NCBI GenBank assembly: GCA_029817715.1
Contig: JARUPY010000186.1
Span: 372,001 to 436,000, forward strand
From: Melastoma dodecandrum
Taxonomy: Eukaryota > Streptophyta > Magnoliopsida > Myrtales > Melastomataceae
DNA: 64,000 nt
Direction: 5' to 3'
The notes under the pieces: generated by a model
Databases searched by the model: none
The model's input: only the letters and a program-made list of their open reading frames with translations
What the model was told of the DNA's origin: nothing
Shown: piece by piece, positions 12,084 through 28,699 of the stretch
Layout of the letters: every line of letters begins with the position of its first letter
How positions within the stretch are numbered: the first letter of the stretch is position 1
Translations under genes and position numbers: made by a program

Positions 12084-14557
12084 TCCTCCCAAAATTCAGC
12101 ACTAGAGAGGACGATGCTTGTTCTGCAGAATATAGAACAAGATAACACAGTGGGGTCATACGCCAAATCATTGTGTCTTCAATCTAGAAGCATGCTTTTG
12201 AGTTTAAAAACTAGATGGGTCATGAACATATGGATTAAGTGGTCGGCTGGACCAGCAGCGGCATGAGTCACGACAAATGGTTGCAGTCTATCTGCAGATC
12301 CATTGGAATCAGATGGATGCAGGCATCGAGGAACCTCCATTGTTCAGCCTGTAGGTGGATGCCAGCCTCCAAACACCAGAAAGAGTTGTAGGATCGGCAT
12401 TCCGATCGCACGTAACGTCCCCGACTAGCGAGAATTCGTGCCTTTCCATCGCGTAGTCGAGTTCGGCAACCGGGAAAAGGTGGTAAGGAGTGATTTGATT
12501 ATATGCGGTGCACTTTCTTCTGCCAACTAATGTTGGGGCCTCTTCTAAGTCTAGTTTTTTATTTTATGTTGGATAGATTGGTTAGACTAACCTTTTTATG
12601 CAAAAACCAGTTATTTAAATTTGGATCGAAGCCATCTTTTATGCAGAAGATGGCATGCGCGTTTGGTTCCAATAATGATCGGGACCGATAGATAAGATAA
12701 TACAACTCCGATCGAAGTCATTATATCCCGTCGCGCCGAGTTATCGCACGCGGTGAGCCTGGTTATATGGACCGTCTCGCGACATCGAGTGCTGTTGATA
12801 GAGAATTAACTGAAGAGAGAATGTGAGCTCAAATCGAGAACACTACTAGCGTTCAATCTAGAAATTATTTGAAGAAATCTTCCAGGAAAAATATGAATGC
12901 AGGTAAACTCATTAAAATGTTCTCTTCAAGATGTGCAAAATATTGACGACATTTTACCGAGTTTTGTTCCAAAGCACCGCTAGTCCGAAATTTTTTTTCG
13001 AATTTACGGTCCATACTTTTAAAAATCCTTATTTACCGCTGTGAACTTGAACTCTTACAAAAAGTCGAACTCATAAGAGTTCGAGATCGGGATACGCGAG
13101 GCGAAGTCGAACCCTCGCAGCCGTGCCGCCGTCCATCCTGTCGGTCCCGATCTGCCCCGACATCCCCCTGTCCCCGTCGCTGCCCCATTGTCCCCCTGTC
13201 CCAACATCCCCCTCGACCCGGCCGCTGCTCCCCCGTCCCCTCTGCCCCGCCACTGACTCCTCACCGTGTTTGCGGTAGGTGGTTGGCATCCCCTCCCTCT
13301 AGGTTTGCAATCATGTTTGTTGTCGGTGATCGACCCATTGTGTTCCCCTCTCCGTTGCCGCCGTTAGCCTTTGGGTAAGCAACTAAGGTAAATTGCAGTT
13401 ATGAATTTTAGTGTTTGAGTGCTTATTTTATTATTGAAATTTATTTCATGTTTTAGGCTTAGAGTGTCCATTTTTAATAAATTGCAGTTATGAATTCGAT
13501 ATAATTGTTGATTTTCACGCATTGAAATGTTAAACATGGAAATGAAGGGATGTTTTGGAGTTTGACGAGAGAGGGAACTATATGTCTAGGATTTTCAAGG
13601 CCAAATTTGATCATTTAGTTCATATCAAGGTTAGAATTCCGAAATCAATCACCTCTAGCGACTAAATATTCTCGATGTATTTGCTTTTCGAGTGAATAAG
13701 CACACGCGTCCGCGACAAATGATGCTCGCGGACGCGAAACATGCTTACGAAAGCACACCATTTGGATGCCTACCCATCACTTGATGCAAACGACTCGACG
13801 CGCGTTGGGCTTCGAAATTTCGAGGTTTTAGCTAAGCAAAGAATATTCCATCCCGACCTAATATGCTTTGATCCACCATCCCCGAAGGTTAGGTGGAACC
13901 AACAGCTGCCTCTCATTCCCACCAGGAGTGAAGAAAAGCTCAGACCTACCCACCTTATTGATGTAACCATATGTCCATCGTGCTTTCCATCCACCAAACC
14001 CTTTCTTTATTTCGAGATCCCGTCGGCATATGTTCAGATCATGATCGGGTCGCTTCCGCGACGAGATTAGAAACGTACCGCATTTAAGACCTCCGAATGA
14101 CTCGTTTTAAGAGTACCGCTGCGTTTGCTGATTGTTATTACCATATTTCATCCTCTACGGAACATCTTGCGGCTGCTGTTCCGGCCGTCGAAATGGCATT
14201 TCGTGCGGAAATTCCAAAACTACCCCTCACCGGCGAAATCGATCATAAACACGCTAGGCTTAAAACCCGTAAATGACTCGTGCTTTAGAGTAATGCTGCG
14301 TTTTCCGACAGATATTACCGCATGTCATCCTTCACGGAATAGCTCGTGGCTGCTGTTTCGGCACGCGCGTGGTTTAAAACCCGTAACTGACACATTACTT
14401 ATAGAGTAAAGCCGTGCTTGCAGACTGATATTACCGCATTTCATCCTTAGCGTGCGGCCGCGGTTTCGGCCGTCGGGACGGCATTTCGCAAGGAAATTCC
14501 AAAACTACCCCTTGCGGCGCCGGCGGGGAGGTTAGCCGCAGCAACCAAATCCCTACC
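12084..14557. other. Divergent promoter region between OVATE and PFP-beta genes
   Basis: No gene is supported over 2.4 kb. The stretch 13085-13270 is C-rich and low in complexity and produces spurious minus-strand ORFs. The ORF at 13741-14070 (+) has no recognisable domain. The last 400 bp hold the degenerate direct repeats listed separately. Confidence 0.5.
14095..14515. repeat. Three degenerate direct repeats in the PFP-beta promoter
   Basis: Three related blocks begin near 14095, 14265 and 14379. Each carries a form of 'aatgactcgt', 'agagtaatgctgcg', 'atattaccgcatttcatcc' and, in blocks 1 and 3, 'ggccgtcg...ggcatttcg' followed by 'ggaaattccaaaactacccc'. Block 2 lacks the last part. They end about 45 bp before the TATA box. 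Confidence 0.7.
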
Positions 14558-14565
14558 TATAAATA
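14558..14565 (+). promoter_or_regulatory. TATA box of PFP-beta
   Basis: TATAAATA lies 155 bases before the PFP-beta ATG and just after the promoter repeats. The distance implies a leader of roughly 120 nt. Confidence 0.5.
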
Positions 14566-14712
14566 AAAGCATATATTAATATAAGCACTCCGTTGATCCA
14601 CGCAGTATTATTGACAGTCGCGACGTGATTTCCCCATTTGACTGAAGTTTGAGTCGTGGTTGTTGTGGATTCCTCTTCAGTGTTAGGTCAACAAGGCTTC
14701 AGGAATCCCGTC

Positions 14713-18703
<3,991 letters not shown>

Positions 18704-19289
18704 ACCACACCCCCCTGGCAGATGGAACGGACTCACTGGGGGTGGCTCTTATCCACTTATCTCGATTGAATCATCTGAGGCGCGGACTTTTTTCTTTGGG
18801 ATAAAGAGACGTTCTGGCAGTGAGTATTTGCCATAGAGAAAAGACTAATTGACTGTGGAGGGTTGTCTGCTGGCTTTCTCATTAGTTACCATATAAAATT
18901 GTTAGCTTTAATAAATTTCAGGTCTAATTATTGTTTCCCTCCCAAAACCAGCACAAACATTTAATTTCGCGTGTTATCAAACTCGGTAGCGGGGTGGAAC
19001 TTTGTCTGAGTCTGGCGACCGAGTTCGCCAACGACTGCGCATCCCCTGCAGGCTTTGCTTCCTCGGTCCTACCATTCCTTACCACCTACTTTTAAAATTT
19101 ATACTTTAGTAGGGCAGGGAAATCGCATTGTTTGAACAAGATTTTTCTTTTACAAAAACAAATTTAGAAGTTGCTGTTACCAAGTCTGTTTTTTATAAAA
19201 TGTATATGAAAAATGAAAAAAAAAAACTAATTTTTATTATTTGAGAATTCTTTCTCACAAGTTTTTTATATGAAAAGTGATTTCGTTTT
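18704..19289. other. PFP-beta 3' flank
   Basis: Noncoding. Parts of this flank are duplicated: 18960-19060 reappears near 46360-46480, and 19215-19300 reappears near 46850-46945 beside the DENR-carrying element. No gene seen. Confidence 0.6.
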
Positions 19290-19535
19290 TTATTTTTTTA
19301 TTCTTTCTCCAATCTGATCGTAGCCTGATCTCAAGTCGATCTTCGAATATACCACTGGTCCCTGTAATTGATCGAATAGATCATCTATTCGAGGAAGTGG
19401 ATGACGGTTTTTAATTGTTCGTTGGTTCAACAAACTGTAATCCATACACAATCTCATCGAACCATCTTTCCTTTTCACAAATAATACGGGAGAATGATTT
19501 AGCCTATGGAGACCACCCCGGTTGGGGATCATCAA
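19290..19535 (-). mobile_element. Ty3/gypsy reverse transcriptase fragment
   Basis: The minus strand encodes about 80 residues of the start of a retrotransposon reverse transcriptase: [19 protein letters not shown], then [17 protein letters not shown], then [10 protein letters not shown]. These are Ty3/gypsy palm motifs. Upstream protease and downstream RNase H and integrase are absent, so it is a small relic. Confidence 0.85.
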
Positions 19536-19899
19536 TTTTCATGACCTGATTGATTCATCAATTTTGTTCAAGAAGCCTTTTGATTAACGTTTCTGTTGAT
19601 TTATGTTACTGTTTAGCCTTTGGTGAGATCATGTTGGTGGATTTGGTTAGATGTCTGACATTGTTATCCTTATAACACCTATTTATTACTATTTAGAATC
19701 CATCCCTCATCCACTTTTCTTTTCTTTTTTTAAATGTAATCAATACAAAATTTCAGTACATACTAAATTTAATTTCAACAAATTTACATGAAGCTCGGCT
19801 CATCAGATCTTTAAACTGTTATTCCTTTTGTCTGATTGTAAATGACAAACTCTAGGGATGTAAACACCGACCTCCCTTTAATTCCCCAAAATAATCAAC

Positions 19900-22800
19900 T
19901 CATTCACAAAAGAAAAAGGAAACTTGTTGTACAATTCTTCTTCGTTTCCCACCTCCTCTTTCCTCGGAATCATCGCTGCTCTCTCCTTCGTACTCACTAT
20001 AACTGCCCTCAAATGACCGCAACTTCTCACACCAAGAAATCTGTAAGTGACACTCGTCGATCAAACGGGGCACGCGGAGCAACGAGGAGCAATAGCAGAT
20101 TTCCACTTTCTTCAATCTTTTCAAGCCCAACAAATCCTGAATTCCGCAAACGGAATGGCAACAGTGAAAGGTCAACTTCTCCAACATCTCCAATTGTTCC
20201 AGTCCTGGAATCTCCACCAACGCTCTACACTCTATCAAACAAAGCGACCTCAGCCCCCTCAATCTCCCTATGTTTGTAAGAATAGGTAATGAATCGAGCT
20301 CACCAAGCTCCAGCTTTGTCAATGTCAAACCTACTATCTGCATATGTGAATGCAGAGATGCCATGTTTGGAAAACTCAAACCGAGAGTCTTGAGCCTGGA
20401 AAGGAAGCCCAACTCAGAACAACTTCCACATAATATAATACTTCTCGTTCCATCCTTTTCCGTACAACGTATACCTTCAGAGAGTCCCAACGTCTTCCAT
20501 GAAAATTCAAAGTATGTTAGGCTGGTAGGAAGTCCTCGAAGCTCTTGAAGCATCAGACAACCAACCAATCTGAGAGACTTGAGGCTCGTGAGTTGACTAA
20601 TTGTTGCGGGCAGGAAGCGAATCTTGCTCCCTGAAAGGTTCAATTCTTCTAAAGCCGATAGTCTCCCGATTTCTTCCGGAATTCCTTCTTTGAGAGGACA
20701 ATTCGAAGCATCCAACACCGTTAGGCTGGTTGGAAGTCCTCGAAGATCTTGAAGCCTCAGACAATCAACCAATCTGAGGGACTTGAGGCTCGTTAGTTGA
20801 CTAATTGTTGCTGGCAGGAAGCGAATCTTGCTCCCTGAAAGGTTCAATTCTTCTAAAGCCAATAGTCTCCCGATTTCTTCCGGAATTCCTTCTTCGAGAG
20901 GACAATTCAAAGCATCCAACACCGTTAAGCTGGTTGGAAGTCCTCGAAGCTCTTGAAGCATCAGACAACCAACCAATCTGAGAGACTTGAGGCTCGTGAG
21001 TTGACTAATTGTTGCGGGCAGGAAGCGAATCTTGCTCCCTGAAAGGTTCAATTCTTCTAAAGCCGATAGTCTCCCGATTTCTTCCGGAATTCCTTCTTTG
21101 AGAGGACAATTCGAAGCATCCAACACCGTTAGGCTGGTTGGAAGTCCCCGAAGCTCTTTAAGCCTTAGACAATCAACCAATCTCAGGGACTTGAGGCTCG
21201 TGAGTTGACTAATTGTTGCTGGCAGGAAGCGAATCTTGCTCCCTGAAAGGTTCAATTCTTCTAAAGCCGATAATCTCCCGATTTCTTCCGGAATTCCTTC
21301 TTCGAGAGGACAATTCAAAGCATCCAACACCGTTAGGCTGGTTGGAAGTCCTCGAAGATCTTGAAGCATCCGACAACCAACCAATCTGAGGGACTTGAGG
21401 CTCGTGAGTTGACTAATTGTTGCTGGCAGGAAGCGAATCCCGCTCCATGAAAGGTTCAATTCTTCTAAAGCCGATAGTCTACCGATTTCTTTCGGAATTT
21501 CTTCTTCGAGACGGTTGCAAGCAACATCCAACACTAGTAGGTTCGTCAGATCACATATTGAGGTGGGTAATCTTCTGATGTTGTTACCTCGTAAGTCAAG
21601 TGTCCTCAAGGATTCCAACCTCCCAATTGACTCCAGTACTTCTTCAATCATGCAACTAGTAACAATTAGCTCCCGTAAAGCTCTTGCACAACAGACCTCT
21701 TTCAGTAAACTCCTCAAAGACGAACACCAGGAGATTTTCATGTAAGTAAGACTCTCCAACTTACCCACCGAATGGTGAATTTCTTTCAAGTTTATAAAAT
21801 GCTCAAAAACCACAATCTCCAGTTTTAAGCAACAAGAGAGGTCGGGTGACGTAGTCATGTCGCTTCCCTTGAACTCCAGCACCCTTAAGTTAGGCATCAT
21901 CTGTAAATGTATGCAACAAAAATTATCATAAGAAGAAGAGTGCTTTACGCATTTACCTACCAAACACATGACATATAGGAGGAGAGGAATTCATACCAGC
22001 TTTTCACCTTCCCTCCATCCACCTTTGATACCATTGATCATGAGAACAACTAAGTTTCTCATATTGAAAAAGATGGAATTCAACTTTTTATTGCAACCAC
22101 ACCAAGAAAGCCACAATAAACTCTCCCGGAGATTTCCAAATTCTCCAATAAGTTTTGTCCCATTTAGATGAAGAAACAACAAATTAGATAATCCACTAAA
22201 GTTCTCATAAGAGAATTTGTGTGCTTCATCGTGTCTCCCCAAGTTCATTGCTATGATTTTCTTCGAGACCTTATAAACGAAAAAATTAGACCAGCATTCA
22301 TAATTCTATTGTGCTCGATGAATAGTAATATTTCAATGTCAATGAAAAAATTCTCTTAATATAATAGAATTATGAACCATTCCTTCATCACAAAATGAAA
22401 TCGACCAACTTAAATAGCTTATTACCTGTTTTTGATGCACTAGCTTTAAGGCGTCCTCTGTATCCCAAAGTCTAGTACGCCTTTCGGGTCTTCCATTGCC
22501 TTCCGACCGAATGATTTCTCTTCCCATGTCTCGAAGCTGGTCGTGAATCCAGTAGTCACCAAATGAATCAATCTTTATCAATGATTTGTTGATGAGTACC
22601 TTCACTCCGCTTTTTGGATACAAATCACGAGCTTCCCAGAGATAATCCGCATACTTCCGAGGCATCTCATCCTCCTGAAAACACACAATATCGAGGAAAA
22701 TTTCCTTCTCCCTCCAGTCTAACCCATCGTAACTTACCTTCAAGATCTCAAAGACTTCTTCTAGCGGAACGTTCTTCAGCTTTTCAAGCTCATACTTCCA

Positions 22801-24204
22801 CGACTCTTTGCTCTGACAACACAAGTGTCCTCCAATCACCTCCAAAGCCAAGGGAAGGTTACCTGTGGTCTTAACAACCTGTTTCGATAGACAAAGATAA
22901 TCTTCTGGAGACTCATCGGTGCCAAAGGCATGCCTACTGAAGAGCTTAAGGGCGTAGTTGTCAGCCATTTTCTCCATTTCATAAAATTGAAGTAATTCGG
23001 AACCAGGACGAACTAATCGATTGCAAACGCTTTTATCCCTAGTCGTGATTATGACTCGACTGCCTGTTCCTAACGTGTCTTTCGGATCTTTTCCGACCAA
23101 TTTCTCCAGTTGAGAGAACTGATCCACCTCATCGAGAACCAGAAGCATCCTCTTGCCCCGAATCCTTTGTATCATCTCGCCGTACCCATCGTCGAAGTTG
23201 CACGATCTCGCGCATTGGCCATCGAGAATGTCCCCCGATAACTTGTTCTGCAACTTCGCAATGCCTCCATGACCCGTGGCCGACTCACGCACGTTCGAAA
23301 TGAAACTGGACCCTTCGAACTGGGAAGATAAATTATTGAAGATGACGCGAGCAAGGGTCGTCTTCCCAATTCCCCCCATGCCATGAAGCACCACGAGTCT
23401 TACTCCCGAGGAGTCGCAGTCCAGCAGATTTAACATGTCGAATACTCGTTCATCGATACCTGTAAGATGATCAGGCAAACTTTGATCCTTGATTCTCAGC
23501 TTCACAACAATATCTTGAACTATTAATCGGACGAATCTGCCTTCCCTGCACGACGACAATGAAAATAGAGTAATTACTTGGAATTCAGTCATCGTAGTCA
23601 TCGCCATCTTCCTCCTGAGATTCCAATACGTTTATTTCCAAAGAAAAACAAAAATGATTCAAAAGAGAAAGTGAGAAAAATAACAAGGCTCTGGTGGTTA
23701 CCCCTGGATGGCTTTGGAGTCCAATCCGCTGATCCCGCCGACCGTCTTAAGCGCTTCCTCCCATTTCTTCACAACGTCCTGGCTGTGTCGATCCTTGTGT
23801 GCGTTGAGTGCTTCCCGATACAGCTCTGTTCTCAGCTTAACGTCAGCCGGATCTGCCCCGTAGAAAATCGGCAGTATGATCTTCCTGCCAACGTTCGAGC
23901 CTCCGTGTAGATCCACCATCATGTCGAGCTCCCTGAGGCACCACGCGCTGGATGCGTAGTTCCTGGAGAAGACGACTGCGTAAACCCTGGAGCCGCAGAT
24001 CGCTCGCTCGAGCTCTCCCCCAATTACTTCTCCGCGACGGATCTCCTCGTCGTCCTTGAAAACACGGAGACCGGCCCCAGTCATGCACTCGTAGAGGTGG
24101 TCGACGATGCCGTAACGAGCATCGGGTCCCCGGAAGCTCAGGAAGACATCGTACTCAGATGTGATGGAGGTGTGGGAATATCGGTCACTGCGTACAGACT
24201 CCAT
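19900..24204 (-). CDS. TNL-1: TIR-NBS-LRR immune receptor with expanded LRR block
   Basis: TNLs are intracellular receptors that detect pathogen effectors; TIR domains act as NADases upstream of EDS1. Exons: 24204-23702 (TIR), 23545-22426 (NB-ARC), 22269-21997 and 21900-19900 (LRR). They total 3897 nt, 1298 residues, in frame. The TIR domain starts YDVFLSFRGPDAR. NB-ARC motifs are GMGGIGKTT (P-loop), LLVLDEVD (kinase-2, with E where its paralogues have D), GSRVIITTRD, GNLPLALEVIGG and IHDQLRDMGREI (MHD-like). The layout resembles flax L6-type TNLs. The LRR exon contains five tandem 204-bp units (20542-21561). Unlike TNL-2 and TNL-3 it has its own ATG in the TIR exon and no membrane anchor. 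It lies tail-to-tail with PFP-beta, past the reverse transcriptase relic. Confidence 0.92.
20542..21561 (-). repeat. Five tandem 204-bp LRR-coding units in TNL-1
   Basis: Units begin at 20542, 20746, 20950, 21154 and 21358, exactly 204 bp apart. Each encodes 68 residues, about three LRRs, of the form EEGIPEEIGRL-ALEELNLSGSKIRFLP-LRGLPTSLTVLD. The last two in protein order nearly match the two before them, while the first is more diverged. That implies a recent duplication of a 408-bp pair. Confidence 0.93.
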
Positions 24205-26160
24205 TATTGAGCTGAAATTGCTTATTTCCGAGCTCCCGCTCCCAGAAGACTAGAAAATAAAAAGACTAGAAAGTGATTTCGGTGGCGATACTTCCTCTTC
24301 CTTTCGTCTGTCTGGATCACATCAAAAGCGCTTTATTATCTAACGACTTTAATTTTCCTCCTCGATAAAAGACAGCACACGGATCCGAGCTAGTAATTGG
24401 GAAAGTGGTCGGCCACGTGAACAAGTCACATTCCCCGGAATTTCGTTCTTTTTCTACCATCCAGACATCCCGAACAGGAACAACAATAATATAAGATGAC
24501 CTCGGACAAAGTATAATTAAACAAGGACTTGAAATAAGAAAAAGGGTTCAATAATTTTATCTAAAAAGAAATTGTGTTCAAAATCAGATAAAATATAAAC
24601 TAAAATTTTGAACATTTATTACAAATATCTCAATAAGTTTGTGAACTATAAAAAAATTCAAAATTTTGTATAAACTTATTTCAATTTATTTTGTAACGTA
24701 AACAAATAAATGAAGTTTAGATTTAATTTTCATTTTAATTTTTGAAACCTTTGGTCACATGGGTCATGTCTAATATATTGTACAAATATATATATAATGA
24801 TTATGTAACTTATGCAATTCAGTAGTGTTAGACCGACTTGGTCAAGTATTTTTTTTATTGATTTTCCTGGAAAGAGTTGATATCCTCACCACCACTACCT
24901 CCAAATCTTAAGCAAATAAGTAGGAATTTTTTAAATTTATTCAATGTTTAATTTGATTGTTGTGTGCAATATTCTCAGCAAGTAGCGTAACCTTTTTCCT
25001 TTAACGCGTTTTAAAAACCCGACTTTCAATAAATATGGTCGTTCCACATCTTCCGTGAGTTCCTTACTGTTGCCCTCAAGTATTGATGGTATAGATTGTA
25101 TACTTCCCGACTACGTCGATGTCCGACATCCTGGTCGATTAGCCATTATTTGTAAAATGGGGAAAACCATGTCTAATTATTTTATTAAATAAAGAAGAAT
25201 TTGTAAACACTTACCTAACGCAGATTTGTTTGCATCTGTTCGACAATGGAGGACTTTGTAAGAGAAATATTGTAATTATTTTATTCCTTAAAGAATGCAT
25301 ATTTAATTGAATATAATTTATCATGCCATAAAAAAAAGCAAATTTCAATTCTACGAGTATTTTATATGATGTAAGTCAGATAAGAGAGGGAAACCATTTA
25401 TTCTTTTCTTCTTCTTTTTTTTCTCTCTTGCCTTGACTTTGGAAAATGAATATTATAATTAAATAAAGAAGGAAAGAGTGTATTAGCAAAGCAACCAAGC
25501 TCATAAAGATGCTTCGTCTTGGCCAAGAGGGCGGTTGATGAGGAGGGACTTTGGCAAAAAAAGACGCGGAAATTTCCATCATGTACAGCGGTTTTTTTTC
25601 CTTTTATTTTATTTTTATTTAAATAAAAGTAAAAAATTATTTAGTTCGGTTGCGTGTTTTTTTTTTTAAATTTCTTTATAATAAATAATTAAGCACATTC
25701 TATGCACTGCTTGTTGTCAAGGGTCTTGGTTTTTCTTGATGGTTAAGATATAATTATTATATTTAATCAACATTGAATTTATATCACACAGGCTGAATAG
25801 TTGGCTGTCTGCTGAATTTATAAAAGGCGGAGGGAGGAGCATCGACCAACCTTTTTCCATGTCCCATGTGTTCGTTTAAGAAGGCGTCGGAAACCACCAT
25901 GTGGGGAATCCACCGTCTGAACAACCCCACCGCATTCCCGCCATATTTCTCCCGCCAGATTTGATTCTTCCTTTTGCAGGATTATGCTGTCGGCGGTGTC
26001 CCGCCTGCTCATTTCCACAATGTCGTGTTATCTCGTGAGCAGTGAGGTCCACTCTGTCCCCCCCTTCCTTCCTTCCTTCTCCTTTTATCTTGTTTATAAT
26101 TTTCTATTGATTATCTCCAACTTTGGAAAATAAAAAATAAAAGCTATAAAAGAACAACCC
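24205..26160. other. AT-rich region upstream of TNL-1
   Basis: No intact gene. Positions 25190-25280 recur at 33645-33735. A scrap of PFP-beta exon 10 (a form of 'gttgatgaggagggactttgg') lies near 25530-25566. The minus ORF at 25818-26018 has no recognisable domain. Confidence 0.5.
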
Positions 26161-26212
26161 CCAAATACCATATTCCAAAATGAGTTAATTTCGGGAAGTA
26201 TGAAATGTTTGG

Positions 26213-26405
26213 GTGAAAATGGATTTCTCATTTACTGTTGGTGGCATTGCTTTGACTTCATTGATGGATGAGGAGAGGAGTCACGGTAAAGACAGTCTTG
26301 TGAAGTTTTACTTGCTACACCATATAGTGTCTCAGATGGCTGTATGTTGTGATTGTGAAGGACATGAAGTTTACGACATTGCATCGTGCGATTGAGTTGC
26401 TCTGA
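26213..26405 (+). pseudogene. PFP-beta fragment
   Basis: The sequence joins a piece of the intron before PFP-beta exon 12 ('gaaaatggatttctcattt') directly to exon 13 sequence encoding VGGIALTSLMDEERSHG. The following intron continues to 'gacattgcatcgtgcgattgagttgctctgat'. Because introns are kept it arose by DNA duplication, not reverse transcription. Confidence 0.8.
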
Positions 26406-26417
26406 TCATTGCTCTGA

Positions 26418-26524
26418 TACAATGATCGGGAGACGGCAGAGCATCGGACGAGGGACTTGTCGTCTCCTTGGGAGGAGATGTAGTTGAGGATGTGGAGGAG
26501 GAGGTGATCGAGGAGGAAGTCCAT
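26418..26524 (-). pseudogene. F-box gene N-terminal fragment
   Basis: The minus strand encodes MDFLLDHLLLHILNYIS followed by DKSLVRCSAVSRSLYQ, the shape of a plant F-box that would bind SKP1. The frame then runs into the neighbouring PFP-beta debris, so it is only a 5' remnant. A truncated real start cannot be excluded, but no downstream F-box protein body is present. Confidence 0.5.
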
Positions 26525-28699
26525 CTCCTCAGACTATTCGTTCGTTCACAAAGTAAACAACAGGGAATTGTGAATTGCCTCCTTTCGTAATATATACCTT
26601 CCCCTTTTCATATCTCTATCTATAAATCTGATTCTTAGAGATTTTATTCAAGAATTTTTGTTGTAAATAAAAAAAAAACAATTTAATTAATTGCAAAGCT
26701 TTGGTATCTGTCGATAAGTTAACTTTAATAATGATCTAAACCCATCTTTGAAAATTTTAAGAGCTAAAACTATTAACAAAAATGAAAAAGGTGTGCAAGA
26801 AAATCCATAGCCTTCAATCTCATCACTATATTTTGGAACCCATATTTTGTTTAAAATCAAATTTATCAAGTCTAGACCTTACTCTAAATTAATATTTACT
26901 CCTAATCTAAAAATGAAACAAACTAACCTTCGTGAGATGTCATTGAAACCGCTAATAATTTGCTGTGTTCTATTGATATGGCATACTATTATTATCAGAA
27001 AATTCCTTAGGTCCGTTGCAAAATAAGGTTAACAAAAAATATTTCACCAAATGTATTAGTAATTTATAAAATGCTAGTTGATGTACGAACGATATAATTG
27101 TTCTTAATTCCGAATTACGAACATTATTTAATAAATTTTAAAAATTAATTTCTTACTTCACAAAATATTTACAACAATAGCCGCCATGAAGAACCAAATC
27201 AAACCTAAATTTGATGGGACATGTCATTGTACTAACTTTATATTTTATTTCCTTTTCAAACTCCATCTTTTCATGCCAATATATGTTCCTTTCCCCCCCT
27301 TTTATTTTACTTTAAAAAGAATGATGGTATTGATGAGATAATAACCACACACTCAAATCCGCATAAATCCACCCGAACTAATAATTATAATAATAAAATA
27401 AAATAATAATCAATACATTTGTGGGAGGATATATTTACGAAAAAGAAAGATAATATAAGGTAACACATAAGTTTCCAAATATATATATATATAATTATTG
27501 AGGTGGTACAATTAAATATGATTATCTAAGTTAGAATTCACAATTTTTTGTGTTTATCTTGCTTCAATTGTTTATGCGAATTTTTAATAAAAATATATAG
27601 ATATACAAATAAAAGAAACATTAAAAAACTGAAAATAACCTAATTATTATTAAAAAGAACTAAAATATATTTGTGGGAAAAATTATATCGTCAAGAGGAA
27701 GATGAGGAGGCGGATGAGGAGCCGAATGAAGATCCCGAATCAATTAATTTTGTTAGAAGTAGGGGTGAACAAGTTCCGGGGTAGGTGAACAAGTTCCAGG
27801 GTAGGTTACGTTTCTGGTTTTCAGAATTTAACGAACCAAAGTTACCAAATACAATTTCTGTTTTTACCACGAGAAAATCGCTATAAAATTAAAAATACAT
27901 TAAACTTTACGATGGTAATACTTTTAATATGCATTTCTTATATATATATATCATAGTTTTAACTCTTTCTCTTCTAATTCAAGTCACGGAAACTTGCTAA
28001 GATATGAGAATGGTTCGAGTTAGAAATTTCACTGTTAAATATGTTACAATATATCTCGATTCGTATTTGGTACAGTTAGTTCTTTGCATGGAAATGGATT
28101 GCTGCTTAACTATCATTGAATAATGAGGTGGGTTGAAAAATGTGAACTTTAAAATCTTTTAATAAAGAAATTGAGTATTTTAGTACAAGTCATAAGCATC
28201 AAACATTGGCTCGATATTCGTAAGACATTATAATTTTCCAATTAGTATTATCTAAAATATCTCTTTTGAGAATTGAATAAATTTAAATTAGTTTCCAAAA
28301 GGGTATAAAATGGTTTTGCATGCCGAAATCTATCTTTCAAAACATTTGAGGCATGGAAATATATATATATTCTAGAATTAGTTATTAAAATTTCGATTTC
28401 AAGAAATTTCAATTTTGTAGTTGCGGTGTGTTTGTTGGAAAATAAATATTTTCAACTTTTATCACATAAAGAAAGTGACTAATTTTTTTATTTTGATTCT
28501 ATCATTATCTTAGATTAGAGAGTGATATATCGGGTTTCGAGTTTAACTGATACATGTTTTTTTCTTGAGTTGTAGATTTAAACTCAAGTGGGATCTGTTC
28601 TCGTTGAATTTCATTTTTGGTGAAAATAGAATTTTGATATAGTAGTAGTATATAGCAGGAGATTGATCCAGTATTGATTGTATGGCCTTTCTTTATCAG
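26525..28699. other. AT-rich intergenic region, no gene
   Basis: Very AT-rich noncoding DNA with short AT microsatellites near 27480 and 28365. From about 27815 it belongs to copy A of the segmental duplication. Confidence 0.6.

Noticed and set aside
13055..13289. Gly-rich minus-strand ORFs
   Set aside because: Products of a C-rich low-complexity tract; no splice or start context.
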